From positions 103,897,298-103,961,297 of the forward strand of contig OZ022498.1 in the NCBI GenBank assembly GCA_963989385.1: DNA of 64,000 nucleotides, in the 5' to 3' direction. The DNA is from Ctena decussata. Lineage: Eukaryota; Mollusca; Bivalvia; Lucinida; Lucinidae. Made by a program: the position numbers and the translations under genes. Each line of letters begins with the position of its first letter. The first letter of the stretch is position 1. Positions 10,605 through 21,372 of this stretch are shown one piece after another. The notes under the pieces were generated by a model, which saw only the letters and a list, made by a program, of their open reading frames with translations, was not told where the DNA came from and did not search any database.

Positions 10605-10672
10605 AACGCATGCAGACCCTGATCAGACTGCTCCTTTAGGAACAGTCTGATCTTGGTCTATAGTTTGCACAG
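10605..10672. repeat. CTGATCAGACTGCTCC palindrome
   Basis: CAGACCCTGATCAGACTGCT and AGCAGTCTGATCTTGGTCT-type arms around CCTTTAGG. Confidence 0.6.
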
Positions 10673-10894
10673 GCAAATAACAGCACAGCCAAAATGTCAA
10701 GCATACATATTTGGTGCACTTTAGATTATATTTTATTAGCAATTTAACGTAATTACTTGTTGGCAAATTGTTCTGTCTGTAACATGCTGGTACTGTTAAA
10801 ACTGTGTGACATTAAGGGGTATGAACACATCCCTCTATGACTAATAAGGGAGACAAGTTGGACAGAATGGAATTTGCTTTTTATGTATGTGACT

Positions 10895-10990
10895 CCCTTC
10901 TCCAATGGGGTCTACTATTAAAGGAAAGAATTTGCTCTCTAAAGAGAGCAAATTCTTTCCTTTAAGAGTAGCCCCACTTTGAGAAAGGAG
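10895..10990. repeat. Palindrome AAAGGAAAGAATTTGCTC
   Basis: CTCCTTTCTC-type ends enclose AAAGGAAAGAATTTGCTCTC and GAGAGCAAATTCTTTCCTTT, an almost perfect 20 bp hairpin. The same module occurs in the AATAAACGCCCC elements. Confidence 0.8.
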
Positions 10991-11337
10991 GAAAATACTG
11001 CTAAGTCAGAGTGACCTCCTTTGGTGGTGTATCCACACACCTTAAATATAACATAATTGAGTTATGAAGTGCCTAGAGTGCATTTCTATATAACAATGCA
11101 TTAAGGTCAAGTGTCACAGCATAATTTGGTAAAAACTGCAAACTGTCTGAGTGGTTGATGTCTCTTTTATTTTTCCTTAGGATGTGCAGTAGTGTGTAGA
11201 TATCAAGAGCTGCATCAGACCAGGATCAGCTTGCTCTCTATGACATGAATAAATAACTGCTCCACTGAAGGCTGTCTCTTCGCAGTCTGTGCATCAGCAC
11301 AGGAACACATTACAGAAATCAGCGAAATTCAGTTAAT

Positions 11338-11692
11338 TACCGTATTAGTCCTATTAAACTATTAAATGCCCCGGGGCTGTTGCATTTTACAAAAGGGGGA
11401 GGGAGGGCAAAGGGGGGGCATTAAGTGTAGTAAATCAGCCACTGCCAGAACACCTCTTCTTAGAATATCTCTACTATTTTGCCTCCCTTCTCAATAGGGG
11501 TCAACTCTAAATGGTAAGAATTTGCTCCTCTAGGAGCAAACCCTTTAAGAGTAGACTCCATGTCAAAGAGCTACCTCATCCAGCAAGCAGGAATTCATGC
11601 AAGTTGATGTAACATTATTTTCGGAAAAGTGAGAGGGAGCGTTTGTTTATAAGAGCAGGGGGATTTATTGGGATTAATATGGTAAACATGAT
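11338..11692 (+). mobile_element. TIR element with TTACCGTATTA / TAATATGGTAA ends
   Basis: Left end TTACCGTATTAGTCC...AAATGCCCC. Right end AGAGCAGGGGGATTTATTGG and GATTAATATGGTAA. Inside are the AAATTTGCTCC hairpin module and GAGCTACCTCATCCAGCAAG. No coding capacity was seen. Other copies: 2480-2768 (reversed), 12470-12600 (reversed) and 42925-43623. Confidence 0.7.
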
Positions 11693-11699
11693 TTCAAGT

Positions 11700-12470
11700 T
11701 ACACATCTTATTTATGTACACAGCTCCCATTTTTTTTTTTAAATGTTAATAATTAGATTTAATATGGTACAGTCTAGCTTACCTCTGATTCTATTATCAA
11801 TTCATGCAGTTTACCCCAATTGTCATCTGTTGAGAGCCGGAACTACTTTTTACAGTGACCTATGAAAAGCACCTTGAGCCATGTGCTTTAAAACCAGCAC
11901 AAACAGATCGGTCTACATTTTTCACCTTTTAAATTTTCTAGGAGTCAAAGATTATATAAAGGTAAAAGAGAGACTCCAATCAGGCTGTGCAGATGTGCAG
12001 GCTGATCCAAATATTTCCCATTCCCATATGCCATAGGGTATTTTTAACATATGATGCTATTAAATGATTATACACTCTCAGCATACCTTTACGCTCTTAA
12101 TTATTCTAGTCATATTTTATATAGCTTTTGTTGACCGATTTGAGATTTTTTTGTATTTCTGACACAACTTGTCAAGCTTTTATTGCATTAAATATGCTTC
12201 TGCAAAACACAAATTGTAAATGATCGGCCAAAATACCTTTGGAATTTATCGACGTGTGCACTGCATGAGATAAAAGGTGGGCATAATTTTACAGTATGTG
12301 GTTGCCGAGCAAGCGTCTTGAGGGCCTGCCATCTGTTGACAGCCACCTGTATGCAAATGACTTCTATTTAGGCAAGTTAAACAATGAAAACCCTTGATTT
12401 TTATATCTATTTACATATGATCAAATGAGAGATTTGATAAAGTTTTACCAAAATTTACAAACTATTGACA
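11700..12470. other. Intron 2, no recognised feature
   Basis: AT-rich. No exon, repeat or inverted repeat that I can support. Confidence 0.35.
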
Positions 12471-12600
12471 CATGCCGTATTAATCCAAATAAATGCCCCT
12501 GCTCTAATAAACGCCCCCTGTCTCTTTTGCAGAAATAGTGTTATAGTAACTTGCATGAATTCCTGTGTGCTTTAATGGATAAGGTAGCTCTTTGAAATTG
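12470..12600 (-). mobile_element. Fragment of the AATAAACGCCCC element, reversed
   Basis: CCGTATTAATCCAAATAAATG, CTGCTCTAATAAACGCCCCC and GATAAGGTAGCTCTTTGAAA in family order. The other half is missing. Confidence 0.55.
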
Positions 12601-13097
12601 CTATTATCTTGCCTATCAGTTTAATGATTTGTTAAGAGTGTAGATCATAGCAGTCTGATTTGGGTCGACACTAGTTTTTAAAATTTACTCGGGCTGTTCA
12701 AATACTTAGGGAAACTAACATAAACCATGCTGGGAAAAACTGTACAGAATCTACCACAACAACCGACGTTAATAGATTTTTTCACTATTTTAAGCAAAAT
12801 GTTCAAATCGTCTATTGAATTTTAAACATCTTCAGTAATTCAAGACTTCCAAATCTTGATAAATGAAGAAATAACATCACAATAGACACATCGTTTAACA
12901 ATACATTTTCACAGCATGATGACTTCATTCATTGAGCATGCCGTACCTACATTAAATATTTGGAAAAGTAACCTTTGCAACCAGTGCAGACCCGAATTAG
13001 CCTGCTCCTGAGGAGCCGGACTACTTTTAGAAAATATTCCCTGCAGGACATTGGACTTACCAAGATTCACAGACAGATTTTAAGTACTGGGACCCCA

Positions 13098-13274
13098 CAG
13101 AGCTCCACATAAGGTGAAGTTTTGAGAATAATTCTGAAAATATAGGTTGTGGCCCCTCATTAGAACCGTCTCAATGAGACGGTTCTCATGTGAGGTCACA
13201 ACATATTTTTTATACAGAAATAAAGAAAGTTATCCCTAAATTATATCTGTTACCCCTTCTTACCTGCAGCACTG
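13098..13274. mobile_element. hAT-like foldback MITE, subfamily A
   Basis: CAGAGCTCCACATAAG left end. Perfect centre AGAACCGTCTC / GAGACGGTTCT. Right end decayed (CTTACCTGCAGC). Confidence 0.75.
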
Positions 13275-13599
13275 TAGTCTTTCTACAAAACCTTTGGGGT
13301 GTTCAGATATTGACAATTAATTACGTCAGGAAGACTAAACCGTACACAAATAAAATAAACCATGCTCTCAGCCTCCCTCTCTATATATTCTTTTCAGAAC
13401 TGATGTTTGCTTATGTTCAGTTCCAGAGTGAGTGGAGTGTATGCAGACTGGAAAATCGAAACAAGGATTCATAAGATACAGCTTCTTCCAGATGTAATAA
13501 TGACTGAATCTGGGAGGAGCAAGTTTTCTCCTGTTCGTGGAGTCAGAATATTTGTATTGTGCTATGTTATCTTGTAAACAACTCATTCTGTTGATTGTT

Positions 13600-13680
13600 T
13601 ATCTGCTATAATGATGCTACAATTATCAGTTAACACTTTGGGGCCATACTGCAATAAAGTTCTGTTCTGTTCTGGTAATT
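13600..13680 (+). repeat. Retroposon-like 3' end with (TTCTG)n tail
   Basis: GGGGCCATACTGCAATAAAG runs directly into TTCTGTTCTGTTCTG. A polyadenylation-like AATAAA followed by short tandem repeats is typical of a non-LTR 3' end. The body of the element is not recognised. Confidence 0.4.
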
Positions 13681-13777
13681 CTTGAATGAATGCACCATAA
13701 CTCAACTGCCACAAAATGACAATGATGTCATGTGTAAGATCAGCTGTAATGCTGGAGCTGTTCAATCAGAGTAAATT

Positions 13778-13859
13778 CCCAGTGGGCACACATTGGTGTA
13801 ATGACGTCGCACTGACGTCCATGTGATGTCATGTCCTACAACGTCATGTACCTGCTGGG
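13778..13859. mobile_element. GACGTC palindrome MITE, short copy
   Basis: CCCAGTGGGCACACATTGG on the left, CATGTACCTGCTGGG on the right, GACGTC words between. Confidence 0.65.
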
Positions 13860-13864
13860 ATTGC

Positions 13865-14630
13865 TGCAAGCAATTTAAGCAGGTGCGCCATAGAAGATTT
13901 CGTACAGATTATATAAATTAAGATATCAACATGATCATCATAAAATCTCTTTCTTTCTGTTGACCACTTTTGTTTTTGCTCATATCATCAAATACCATCT
14001 TTTCGAGCTGTTCATTCACAACTCTATATATGCCCATTTTATCAAATTCAAATTATACGAGATTATTCAGCGATAATAGCATACACGCTTGTTTGTTAAA
14101 GATATCTGCCTTCATACCCCTTGACCTATTTTGAGTGATAAATTTACTTTGTTTTTGAAAACCAATCAACTGTCCCCTATATGATATGATGAGATTTTGT
14201 CATCGTTCAGGGAGAACAAATATGCCTTAGTCATGATACACAATGAAAATCATTATAAAGTTATATCAAAACTTTGGTCCTCAATACTGAAATATTTAAA
14301 GACAGACAATTTATTCCGTTAAAACAAAAGAGTAGTCATATTGTTATCATAATAAAGATTAAACACTGGCTTCTTGACAGTATTTTTCAAATTCTGAAAG
14401 ATCTTTATAAAGTGCTGATTTTGAAAGCCTCATTCAAATGCATATTGGTAGAGACTCAAATAGCTTTTGGTTAATTAATGATACCAAAAATCTTGGGCTT
14501 AATAGAGTATTAAGGACTGATAAAGTTCTAGGGCATCTTGAACATATCTGGTATCGTAAACAGAACCAGGGCACAACTTAGGGCTAAATATTAATTTTGA
14601 TACTGTGGACAGTTTTCTTAAATATAACTG
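13865..14630. other. Intron 2, no recognised feature
   Basis: AT-rich. A 66-codon open frame at 14274-14474 has no recognisable motif. Confidence 0.35.
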
Positions 14631-14644
14631 TTTTGCGTATTAAT

Positions 14645-14755
14645 ACCGTAATGTGCGTAAGTATTGGGACACCTGAAATAATAAATTTTCCATTTGTTCC
14701 AAATGGAAAATTAATTATTTTAGGTGTCCCAAATTTTAGGTGTCCCAAAATTAGG
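14645..14755. repeat. Inverted repeat with GGGACACCTGAAATAAT arms
   Basis: TTGGGACACCTGAAATAAT and ATTATTTTAGGTGTCCCAA flank TTTTCCATTTG / CAAATGGAAAA. The outer arm is then repeated once more (TTTAGGTGTCCCAAA). A sister copy lies at 21845-21955. Confidence 0.8.
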
Positions 14756-14828
14756 CACAAGTAGTCTGGTCTCATAGTCTAAAAGAAAGCTAGGCACAAG
14801 TAGTCTGGTCTCATGGTCTAAAAGAAAT
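14753..14828. repeat. 41 bp tandem duplication
   Basis: GGCACAAGTAGTCTGGTCTC followed by ATAGTCTAAAAGAAA occurs twice in direct order with one mismatch. Confidence 0.85.
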
Positions 14829-14834
14829 ATGTTC

Positions 14835-16560
14835 TAAATAATTAAGCCATATATGCAATATTAACCCAAAATATTGAGATTGCAGGATTTGTGAGAGTGA
14901 TTTAAACCCTTAAATAAAGGTAACCTTTGAAAGATGTGTAATCATTATACATGTTCTGTAAATTTATACTGAAAAATCAAAATTTCATTTGATCCGCAAA
15001 ATACACATATTTCTACTTTTCGAAAAAGTACAGCACAACTGCTTACAGATAAAATCAATGCGCACCTCAAATGAATGAATTCATTAAAAGAAGTCACCAA
15101 ATCTGCCCAATAAAGAACAATTATCTCGGCTGACAAGATAATTACTTTGATTATGCCATTCACCAATCTCAACCCATCTTGATAACGTGTTAGGTAGTGA
15201 AATATTCATACCCTTCTGAGGAACTGATTGCCTCTTCTGTGGCACCATGTTTTATCGGTAATATTCAAGCAAGTCAGATATATCCGTCATGAACATGGAC
15301 TTACCCAACTTTAAGTTAAACACGATCAATTTTAAGCTGACCCATGAGGGACTTTGTAAACCTTTTGGAGCAAATTCTTTCATTTAAGAGTAGCCCAATT
15401 TGGGAGGGACTTTGTCCTCTGAGGAACCCAACACTGGTTTGTCCCTTTTGTAAACGATGGTGGACTAACAGAGATGTACCCATCCACCTTAAAATTTCAG
15501 TTGGGTCTTGCAGCTGGTAGCTCCAATGTCAATTTAAATCATAATGACACTAAATACTGGGAATCCAGGGGTGCCTCACCAAACAGTGTAGAACTAGATC
15601 AGACTTCTCTATAGGGGCACTCCTATTCTTCAAGCCTACACTATTTGAATTTCCGCCTGCAGATTATGTTTCACACATAATCAACTTCTTAAAAATATAG
15701 GTCAATTAAAGTAACTGGTATAAGGTGTCCAGCTATTTTGGCTAATCATGGTAAATTGTCAAAAATAGAATGGTTTTGACATAAAAGAATATCAAAACAA
15801 AATTTCTATTAGAATTTCAGTTGTGACTTGCAGCTGACGTCTCCTGTGTCATAATCATGGTCAACCCCTACTATTCAACAGCTGAGCCCCTGATGGCCAA
15901 GGGGAAAGTCTACTGTTACCGTCACAGCTAGAATTCGACAAGTAGCTTGTACTTGTAGCACAACCTACACTGTACCCTATGTAGCAATCTTAAAGACTCC
16001 AATATTCTGTGAAGATCAAGACTGTGAAGACAATGCTGGCGAAGCTGATTTTGGCACAGCCAAATTTAGTCCACAAAACAAGATCTCTTTTCATCTGGCA
16101 CGCCCCTGCTCTGTCCTGTGGTCACATACAACAGGTGAAGCGTTTATGTTGTAAAGATGGCACAGTCTGAATTGAATGCAGCGTGACAGATGGTCGTTTC
16201 AGCTGTCTTAATTTACACTGTCATTGTCGGACAAATTTTTATTTGAATTTTCTTGTTGTTATGTGTCAGCTTCAGGAATGCATACATATATCAGAACTTC
16301 AGGGGTATGGGTACACCCTCATATTTTTCTGCCATGTTTACAAAGTCTCAGGACAAAGAAGCCCTTCCAAAATGGGGTATACTCTAAAAGGAAGGAATTT
16401 GCTCCTTGGGCAGCAAATTATTTCGACTTTGCACATTTTCCCTGATTCTGATTGTGACTCCTGCAACAGAAATTCTTTTCATGCCTGTGATGGTTAAACC
16501 TGTGATTTTGTGTTGGTCTGACCATCAGGCATTGTCCAGCCCAAAGGACAAGCATGCCCA
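14835..16560. other. Intron 2, mostly unrecognised
   Basis: Only small traces are seen: AGCAAATTCTTTCATTTAAG near 15370 and AAAAGGAAGGAATTTGCTCC near 16388, both from the AAAGGAAAGAATTTGCTCC hairpin module. No exon was supported. Confidence 0.35.
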
Positions 16561-16561
16561 T

Positions 16562-16764
16562 CAGTGCTCCAGATAAGAAGGGGTAACAAAGATAATTTAG
16601 GGATAATTATCCATATTTCTCAAAAAAAACATATTTTGTGACCCATCATTAGAACCGTCTCGTTGAGACGGTTCTAATGAGGGGTCACAACATATGTTTT
16701 TGTTGAGAAATAAGAAAAATTATCTTCGAATTATCCTCAATACCCCCTCTTATCTGGAGCTCTG
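16562..16764. mobile_element. hAT-like foldback MITE, subfamily A, well kept
   Basis: CAGTGCTCCAGATAAGAAGG to CTTATCTGGAGCTCTG. The centre AGAACCGTCTCGTTGAGACG pairs fully. The flanks hold TGCCCAT on both sides, a likely 7-8 bp target duplication. Confidence 0.85.
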
Positions 16765-17439
16765 CCCATATATCATCACAGCAAAGATGCATCATCACTG
16801 CAAAGATTGCATCCTGACAACAACCTGCACAACATTAACTTACTGCACTACCCAATCTAACCACTGACCCACTTATCAAAAGCTGACTGGACCAAAAACA
16901 AGAATTTTGCAGGACACAGCGTACCAATAAAAAAAGCCAAGGCAGACTATGCCTCCGCTGCGGCTGCCGCTGCCAATGCCAGCCAAGCAAGTAACCTAAA
17001 TCTTACTTTCTGCTGGTGGCAGATGAGACAAAAAACAGAAATACTTTCAAAATGGTATTTGATAATGTATTGAATCAAACGTATGGTGCCCTAAGCATCA
17101 GGTGTGTAATGTTTGTACAGAAAGAGTCAGCAGCTTAAATTGCTCCTTGTGGACTCATTTAAAGGAAAAGTAGTTCCCTGTTATCACCAAGTAACACAAT
17201 TCACACCTTACATTGGCACAAAAACTTCAAAGAAACCTGTTTTATAATATCGATATACATAACCTGAGCGGATTTTTCAATATTTACATAGTTACAATAC
17301 AGGTTGCAAATATTTACAAAATTTGTATGAAAGAAAAAACGAGAAAGTTTGAATCTCAGTCAAAATGAATGAGGGTCCGAATGGGAGTTAAACTAATATG
17401 TTCACCCGTCACTTTCAAATGAACACATATCCTATAAGG

Positions 17440-17575
17440 ATCTATCATGCGTGTGAGGTGTGGATAGAAAAATCTGTCACGAGGGTCACTGTTCGGCATC
17501 ACGAGGCTTGCCGAGTGATGCCGAACAGTGATCCCGAGTGACAGATTTTTCTATCCCACCTCACACCAATGATAG
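17440..17575. repeat. Palindrome GTGGATAGAAAAATCTGTCA
   Basis: The left arm GTGGATAGAAAAATCTGTCA, then CACTGTTCGGCATCAC, is matched by GTGATGCCGAACAGTG and TGACAGATTTTTCTATCCCAC. The loop is GAGGCTTGCCGA. Confidence 0.85.
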
Positions 17576-17581
17576 ATACTT

Positions 17582-17940
17582 TTTCTTGCACACCACGTTT
17601 TGTTTTAACTTTAGAACTTGTTAAAATACGTAATTCTAGTGCTTGAGGGGTTTCAATTTGATCTTGAAAGAAGGCGCCGCTTTCCACGACTGCCATTCGG
17701 CTCTTTACGTCAACGACTGGCGTGCATAAACTGACGTCATTTTTCCGTCTTCGTGACGTCATCGTCTAAAATGCCAACGTCACTTGACGACGCAGGTACG
17801 TGAGCTCCTATACAACCAATGCATTTACAGCTCGTGATTTTTTTCCGGTCCTGGGTCAGAACACCAGGGTAAGATAAGATTTTCTATCCCAGGTGAAAAG
17901 AACGGCATTTTCTATCCGGTGTGCAAGAAAATTCTTGCCA
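17582..17940. mobile_element. MITE with TTTTTCTTGCACACC ends
   Basis: TTTTTCTTGCACACC at the left and GGTGTGCAAGAAAA at the right are inverted. The interior holds two exact TGACGTCA (CRE-type) words at about 17732 and 17754. It abuts the preceding palindrome, and the two may form one 500 bp element. Confidence 0.6.
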
Positions 17941-18277
17941 GGACCTTTTTTTCAGAATATCAATTAATTCAATCCATGCTGGCTGATCAACAGACTTGCA
18001 TGGATAATGTGTAAAAGATTCTTCCAACAGACTGGCATGGATCACATCATGCTGATACTGCTCACAGAAGTGCCTAAGTTACACAACTCTCAGTAGAGGA
18101 TCCCACATTTTTTCAGACTCTGCTGAAGACTATGTCGCAACTGCAAAAAGGTCATTTTGCCCTCGATTACTCTACTGCCCACAGTGATTTTTTACTTTTA
18201 AGTACATCAAGGACAGCATAGTCTACTGGTGGTGGGGAAACAACAGGATGTGAGCTTGTGTAAAGTTCAATCACAAA

Positions 18278-18472
18278 CAGAGCTCCAGATAAGAAGGGGT
18301 AACAGGGATAATTCAAAGATAATTTTCATTATTTCTAAACGAAAACATTATGTTGTGACCCCTCATTAGAACTGTCTTGGTGAGACGGTTCTAATGCGGG
18401 GTCACATTTTTATAGGAAAATAAGGAAAATGATCACTAAATTATCTGTTACTCCTTCTTATCTGGAGCTCTG
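18278..18472. mobile_element. hAT-like foldback MITE, subfamily A
   Basis: CAGAGCTCCAGATAAGAAGG to CTTATCTGGAGCTCTG. The centre is slightly mismatched (AGAACTGTCTTGGTGAGACG). Flanking ATCACAAA / ATGTCAAA could be a decayed 8 bp target duplication. Confidence 0.85.
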
Positions 18473-18479
18473 ATGTCAA

Positions 18480-19610
18480 AGGGCCTTTTAGTCTCTGAGA
18501 AAATTGAGTGGAGCTAAATGCGGTGGACAGACATAAATTTGACAATGTTCAAAGCATGAAAAGTAGGTCAAGGTTAGCATACAACATTAGCATTGCAGAA
18601 ACTATGTAATGATCAAGAATCTTGTGTGAATAGTTTCTTCACTGAAGGTCATTTAGTCTCTGAGAAATGGGGCTTAATGTGGTGGGTAGAGGTAAATTTG
18701 GTCATTCCAAACAGAGTGTGAAAGTAGGTCAAGGTCAGCAAACGACACCAGTATTGCAGAGACAATGTCATGATGTAAGTTTGTATGAACTTCATATGGT
18801 GAACTTTCATCACTAAAGGTGACTCTTGAAAAAGGTAAAGATTTCCCATAGCCTAATAGCCGTAGGGGCAGTGGGGGTTAGAGACCCACTGTATCTTGGG
18901 CACAGCTGATGAAAGGCGGAGCCCATCCCTCTCCTTTCCCTGCCATATCCTTCCCTGATTCGAAAAAAGGTACCCATTTACTGCTGGGTTGACAAAGAGA
19001 GTTTTCCACTCATCATAAGGCGACAGTGAGCCGCGAACTCATGACCTTACGGTGACTTTCTGCACAATAGCCGAGCCACTCTAACGACTCGACTACGGCG
19101 CCTCTCGGAGACTCTTGAAGTCTCTGAGAAATCAAGCTGAGTGTAGTGGGATGACACATATTTGGCTAAGTTCAACAGAGCCTGAAAAATAGGTCAAGGT
19201 CAGCAAGCAACACTTGTATTGTACTGACAATGTAAGTCTGAGTGAAATGTCATCATGAAAGGTTGTTTAGTCTCTGAGAAATGGAGCTAAACGCAATATG
19301 TACAAATAAATTTGACAATGTTCAACAGAGCATGAAAAGTAGGGCAAATTCAGCAAACAACAGTGAAATTGCTGAGGTGATCGATGGCATGATGCAACGT
19401 CAGCTTGTGTCAAATGTCTTTACAAAAGGCTGTTAAGTCTCTGAGTAATGGAGCAAAACGTACCCAGGGTAGACATAAATTTGAGGGTGAGAAGTAGGTA
19501 AAGTCAGACCTTGACCAGCAAAAAATACTAGTGTTGCTGAAACAATGTCGTGATGTAAGCTTATGTGACGTTATATCCCAATCTGAGAAATCAAGCTAAA
19601 AGCAGTGGGT
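18480..19610 (+). repeat. Tandem array of ~150 bp GTCTCTGAGAAATGG units
   Basis: Six diverged units start at about 18494, 18655, 19120, 19270, 19436 and 19584. Each has AGTCTCTGAGAAATGGAGC, CATAAATTTGACAATG, AAAGTAGGTCAAGGTCAGCA and GCAGAGACAATGTC. It resembles the core repeats of pearl-like elements, but flanks and microsatellite were not identified. A SINE splits units 2 and 3. Confidence 0.8.
18831..19109 (-). mobile_element. tRNA-derived SINE, family C, with 10 bp target duplication
   Basis: GACTCTTGAA flanks it on both sides (18821-18830 and 19110-19119). Read on the minus strand it begins GGCGCCGTAGTCGAGTCGTT, has a B-box-like GAGTTCGCGGC, then a body with GGGAAAGGAGAGGGATGGGC and a CTTTACCTTT end. 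It is inserted into the tandem array. Confidence 0.8.
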
Positions 19611-19619
19611 GAACATTGT

Positions 19620-20080
19620 TGACAATGAGAATCATCTGATGTCTCCACTGACGATGCCGACACCGGAAAGTGACCCCTTATATGTTGCTCCTGCTTGTTA
19701 GAGCAGTGGAGACGATAAATCTCTATTCTATCTGACGTCATGCGACACTATTTAGGTGAATGGATACACTGTCAAGGAAAGCAGTTCCGCTATTTTCATC
19801 AACTCATAGGAAAGGATTTATTCCTATGACAGAACCAATTTTAGAAGGGCTTTGTTGTCCATGGAGGCAAAACATGAAGTCACAAAAGTTGCTGCACTTT
19901 GTAGCAGGATATGTCCACCTACAGGTTAGCTTGCCTGACAGGGCCTTGCATTTCAACCACAACAGTGTGAACATGACTGATGCTTATGTTTAAGCAGCTT
20001 TGGGAACATCCATTCTTATGAGAATTAGAACAAAGAGGTGACAAAAACAGCTCTTCCTATTCTTTCTTACAGGAGTTAAA
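19620..20080. other. Intron 2, no recognised feature
   Basis: A 77-codon open frame at 19760 has no recognisable motif, and no repeat was identified. Confidence 0.3.
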
Positions 20081-20084
20081 CATG

Positions 20085-20245
20085 GTGGACTATAACAATC
20101 CGTCATGACGTGTCCATGTAGGAAAGGGAAATCTCACCAGAGGGGTCAGAATTTCAACCAGGGATGACGCTTGCCGAGTCTGAAATTCCGACCCCGAGGG
20201 TGAGATTTACCTATCCTGCATAGACTGGCTCATGATGGATTATTT
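20085..20245. repeat. Inverted repeat with CCGTCATGACG / CATGATGGATT ends
   Basis: GGAAATCTCACCAGAGGGGTC...AGAATTTCAACC is matched by GAAATTCCGACCCCG...GGTGAGATTTACC. The loop TGACGCTTGCCGAG resembles that of the 17.5 kb palindrome, suggesting a related family. Confidence 0.7.
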
Positions 20246-20486
20246 TTCCACCCACTGTTAGCGGATTTTAAACCTCAAGCCGGAAAAGGCTTCAGAACAG
20301 GAAAATTTTAACTTTTCAACCAGTGATCTGAAGTAAATTTTGAGCAGCCCAGTGTGTTTATCGGGTCCTAAAATGAGTGTGTTTGCACCTTGAAATTAGA
20401 TGGAAAACACGATATGTGGACTATTTTATCTTCCAAAGGGCAAAAACAAAATGCAACTTAGCCTGTCAAGTCACACAAGTTTTATA

Positions 20487-20557
20487 ACCGGTTTAGTGAT
20501 GTCATTAAAATTGAGTGACGTGACGTCACTCAATTTTAATGACATCACTAAACCGGT
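20487..20557. repeat. Perfect 34 bp palindrome with 3 nt spacer
   Basis: ACCGGTTTAGTGATGTCATT...GAGTGACG is followed by TGA and then its exact reverse complement ending ACCGGT. No mismatch was found over 34 bp. Confidence 0.97.
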
Positions 20558-20632
20558 GTCAGATGACATTTCATAGCAGATCATATGTTTGTGACAAACA
20601 TAATGATCTGCTATCAAACGTCATCTGACATG
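20556..20632. repeat. Second palindrome directly adjoining the first
   Basis: GTCAGATGAC...CATAGCAGATCATATGTTTG and CAAACATAATGATCTGCTAT...GTCATCTGAC, with a short TGA centre. It shares bases with the end of the first palindrome. Confidence 0.92.
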
Positions 20633-20799
20633 CTTGCATGTCTGTTTTGTTCATTTAAAATTAAAACATTCGTCAAAAATTGAAAAAGTCTGGTTGCTAA
20701 TATAAGAAAGATGTTGCCAGGTGTAAGATAGAAGTTTCTTATATGAGCTGAGGGTCTATCTAATATATGCAAGGTGGGAGAAAAACATGGCAGTGTACC

Positions 20800-21132
20800 C
20801 ACAGGGTATAATTGATTCCGCCAATTTTCGCTTCCTGCAGAGACTGTACATCATATCTGGCTTCCGCCAAGACTGTCCGCGAACTCTTGGTTCCTGCAGA
20901 GACTACTGTACTCGAGAAATGGCTTCCTGCCGAGACTGTCCGCGTGACTCTGCTCCCTGCCGAGAGCCTCAGCAGGAAGCAGAATCACGTGGACAGTCTC
21001 TGCAGGAAGCCATTTATCACGTACAGAAGTCTCGGCAGGAAGCAAGAGTTTGCGGACAGTCTCGGCGGAAGCCAGATATGATGTACAGTCTCTGCAGGAA
21101 GCGAAAATTGGAGGAATCGATTATACCCTGTG
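20800..21132. mobile_element. 333 bp foldback of 30 bp sub-repeats, copy 1
   Basis: Ends CACAGGGTATAATTGATTCC / GGAATCGATTATACCCTGTG. Each arm is built of four to five ~30 bp units of the form GCTTCCTGCNGAGACTGTCC, arranged tandemly, and the second arm inverts the first. A 5 bp target duplication GTACC flanks it (20795-20799 and 21133-21137). Open frames inside are by-products of the repeats. The CAC end and 5 bp duplication recall Transib elements; that is only a guess. Confidence 0.9.
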
Positions 21133-21221
21133 GTACCCATCAACAAGACCTGTCTGTGCATCCAAACAGTCTGATCAAGGATTGCATGACTGTTAAATAT
21201 TATGGTCTCAGAACTAATTAC

Positions 21222-21372
21222 GCTCCAGATAAAAAGAGTAACAAATATTTAAAGGATGATTTTTCATATTTCTCAGCAAAAAGGTATGTTGTGACCCCAC
21301 GTATGTGAGACGGTCCTAATTTGGAAAATTAGCCTTAGATTATTCCTGTTACCCCTTCTTATCTGAAGCATT
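21222..21372. mobile_element. hAT-like foldback MITE, shortened copy
   Basis: CGCTCCAGATAAAAAG to CTTATCTGAAGC. The central palindrome is mostly deleted, leaving GTGAGACGGTCCTAA. A further right-arm stub (GTTACCCTTCTTATCTGG) lies at 21765-21785. Confidence 0.65.

Noticed and set aside
17499..17762. 87-codon minus frame
   Set aside because: It overlaps a palindrome and a MITE end; no motif.
20787..21308. 173-codon plus frame and other long frames over the 333 bp foldback, with copies at 63045-63334
   Set aside because: They appear on both strands because the element is a palindrome of 30 bp repeats. The peptides are repetitive by-products.
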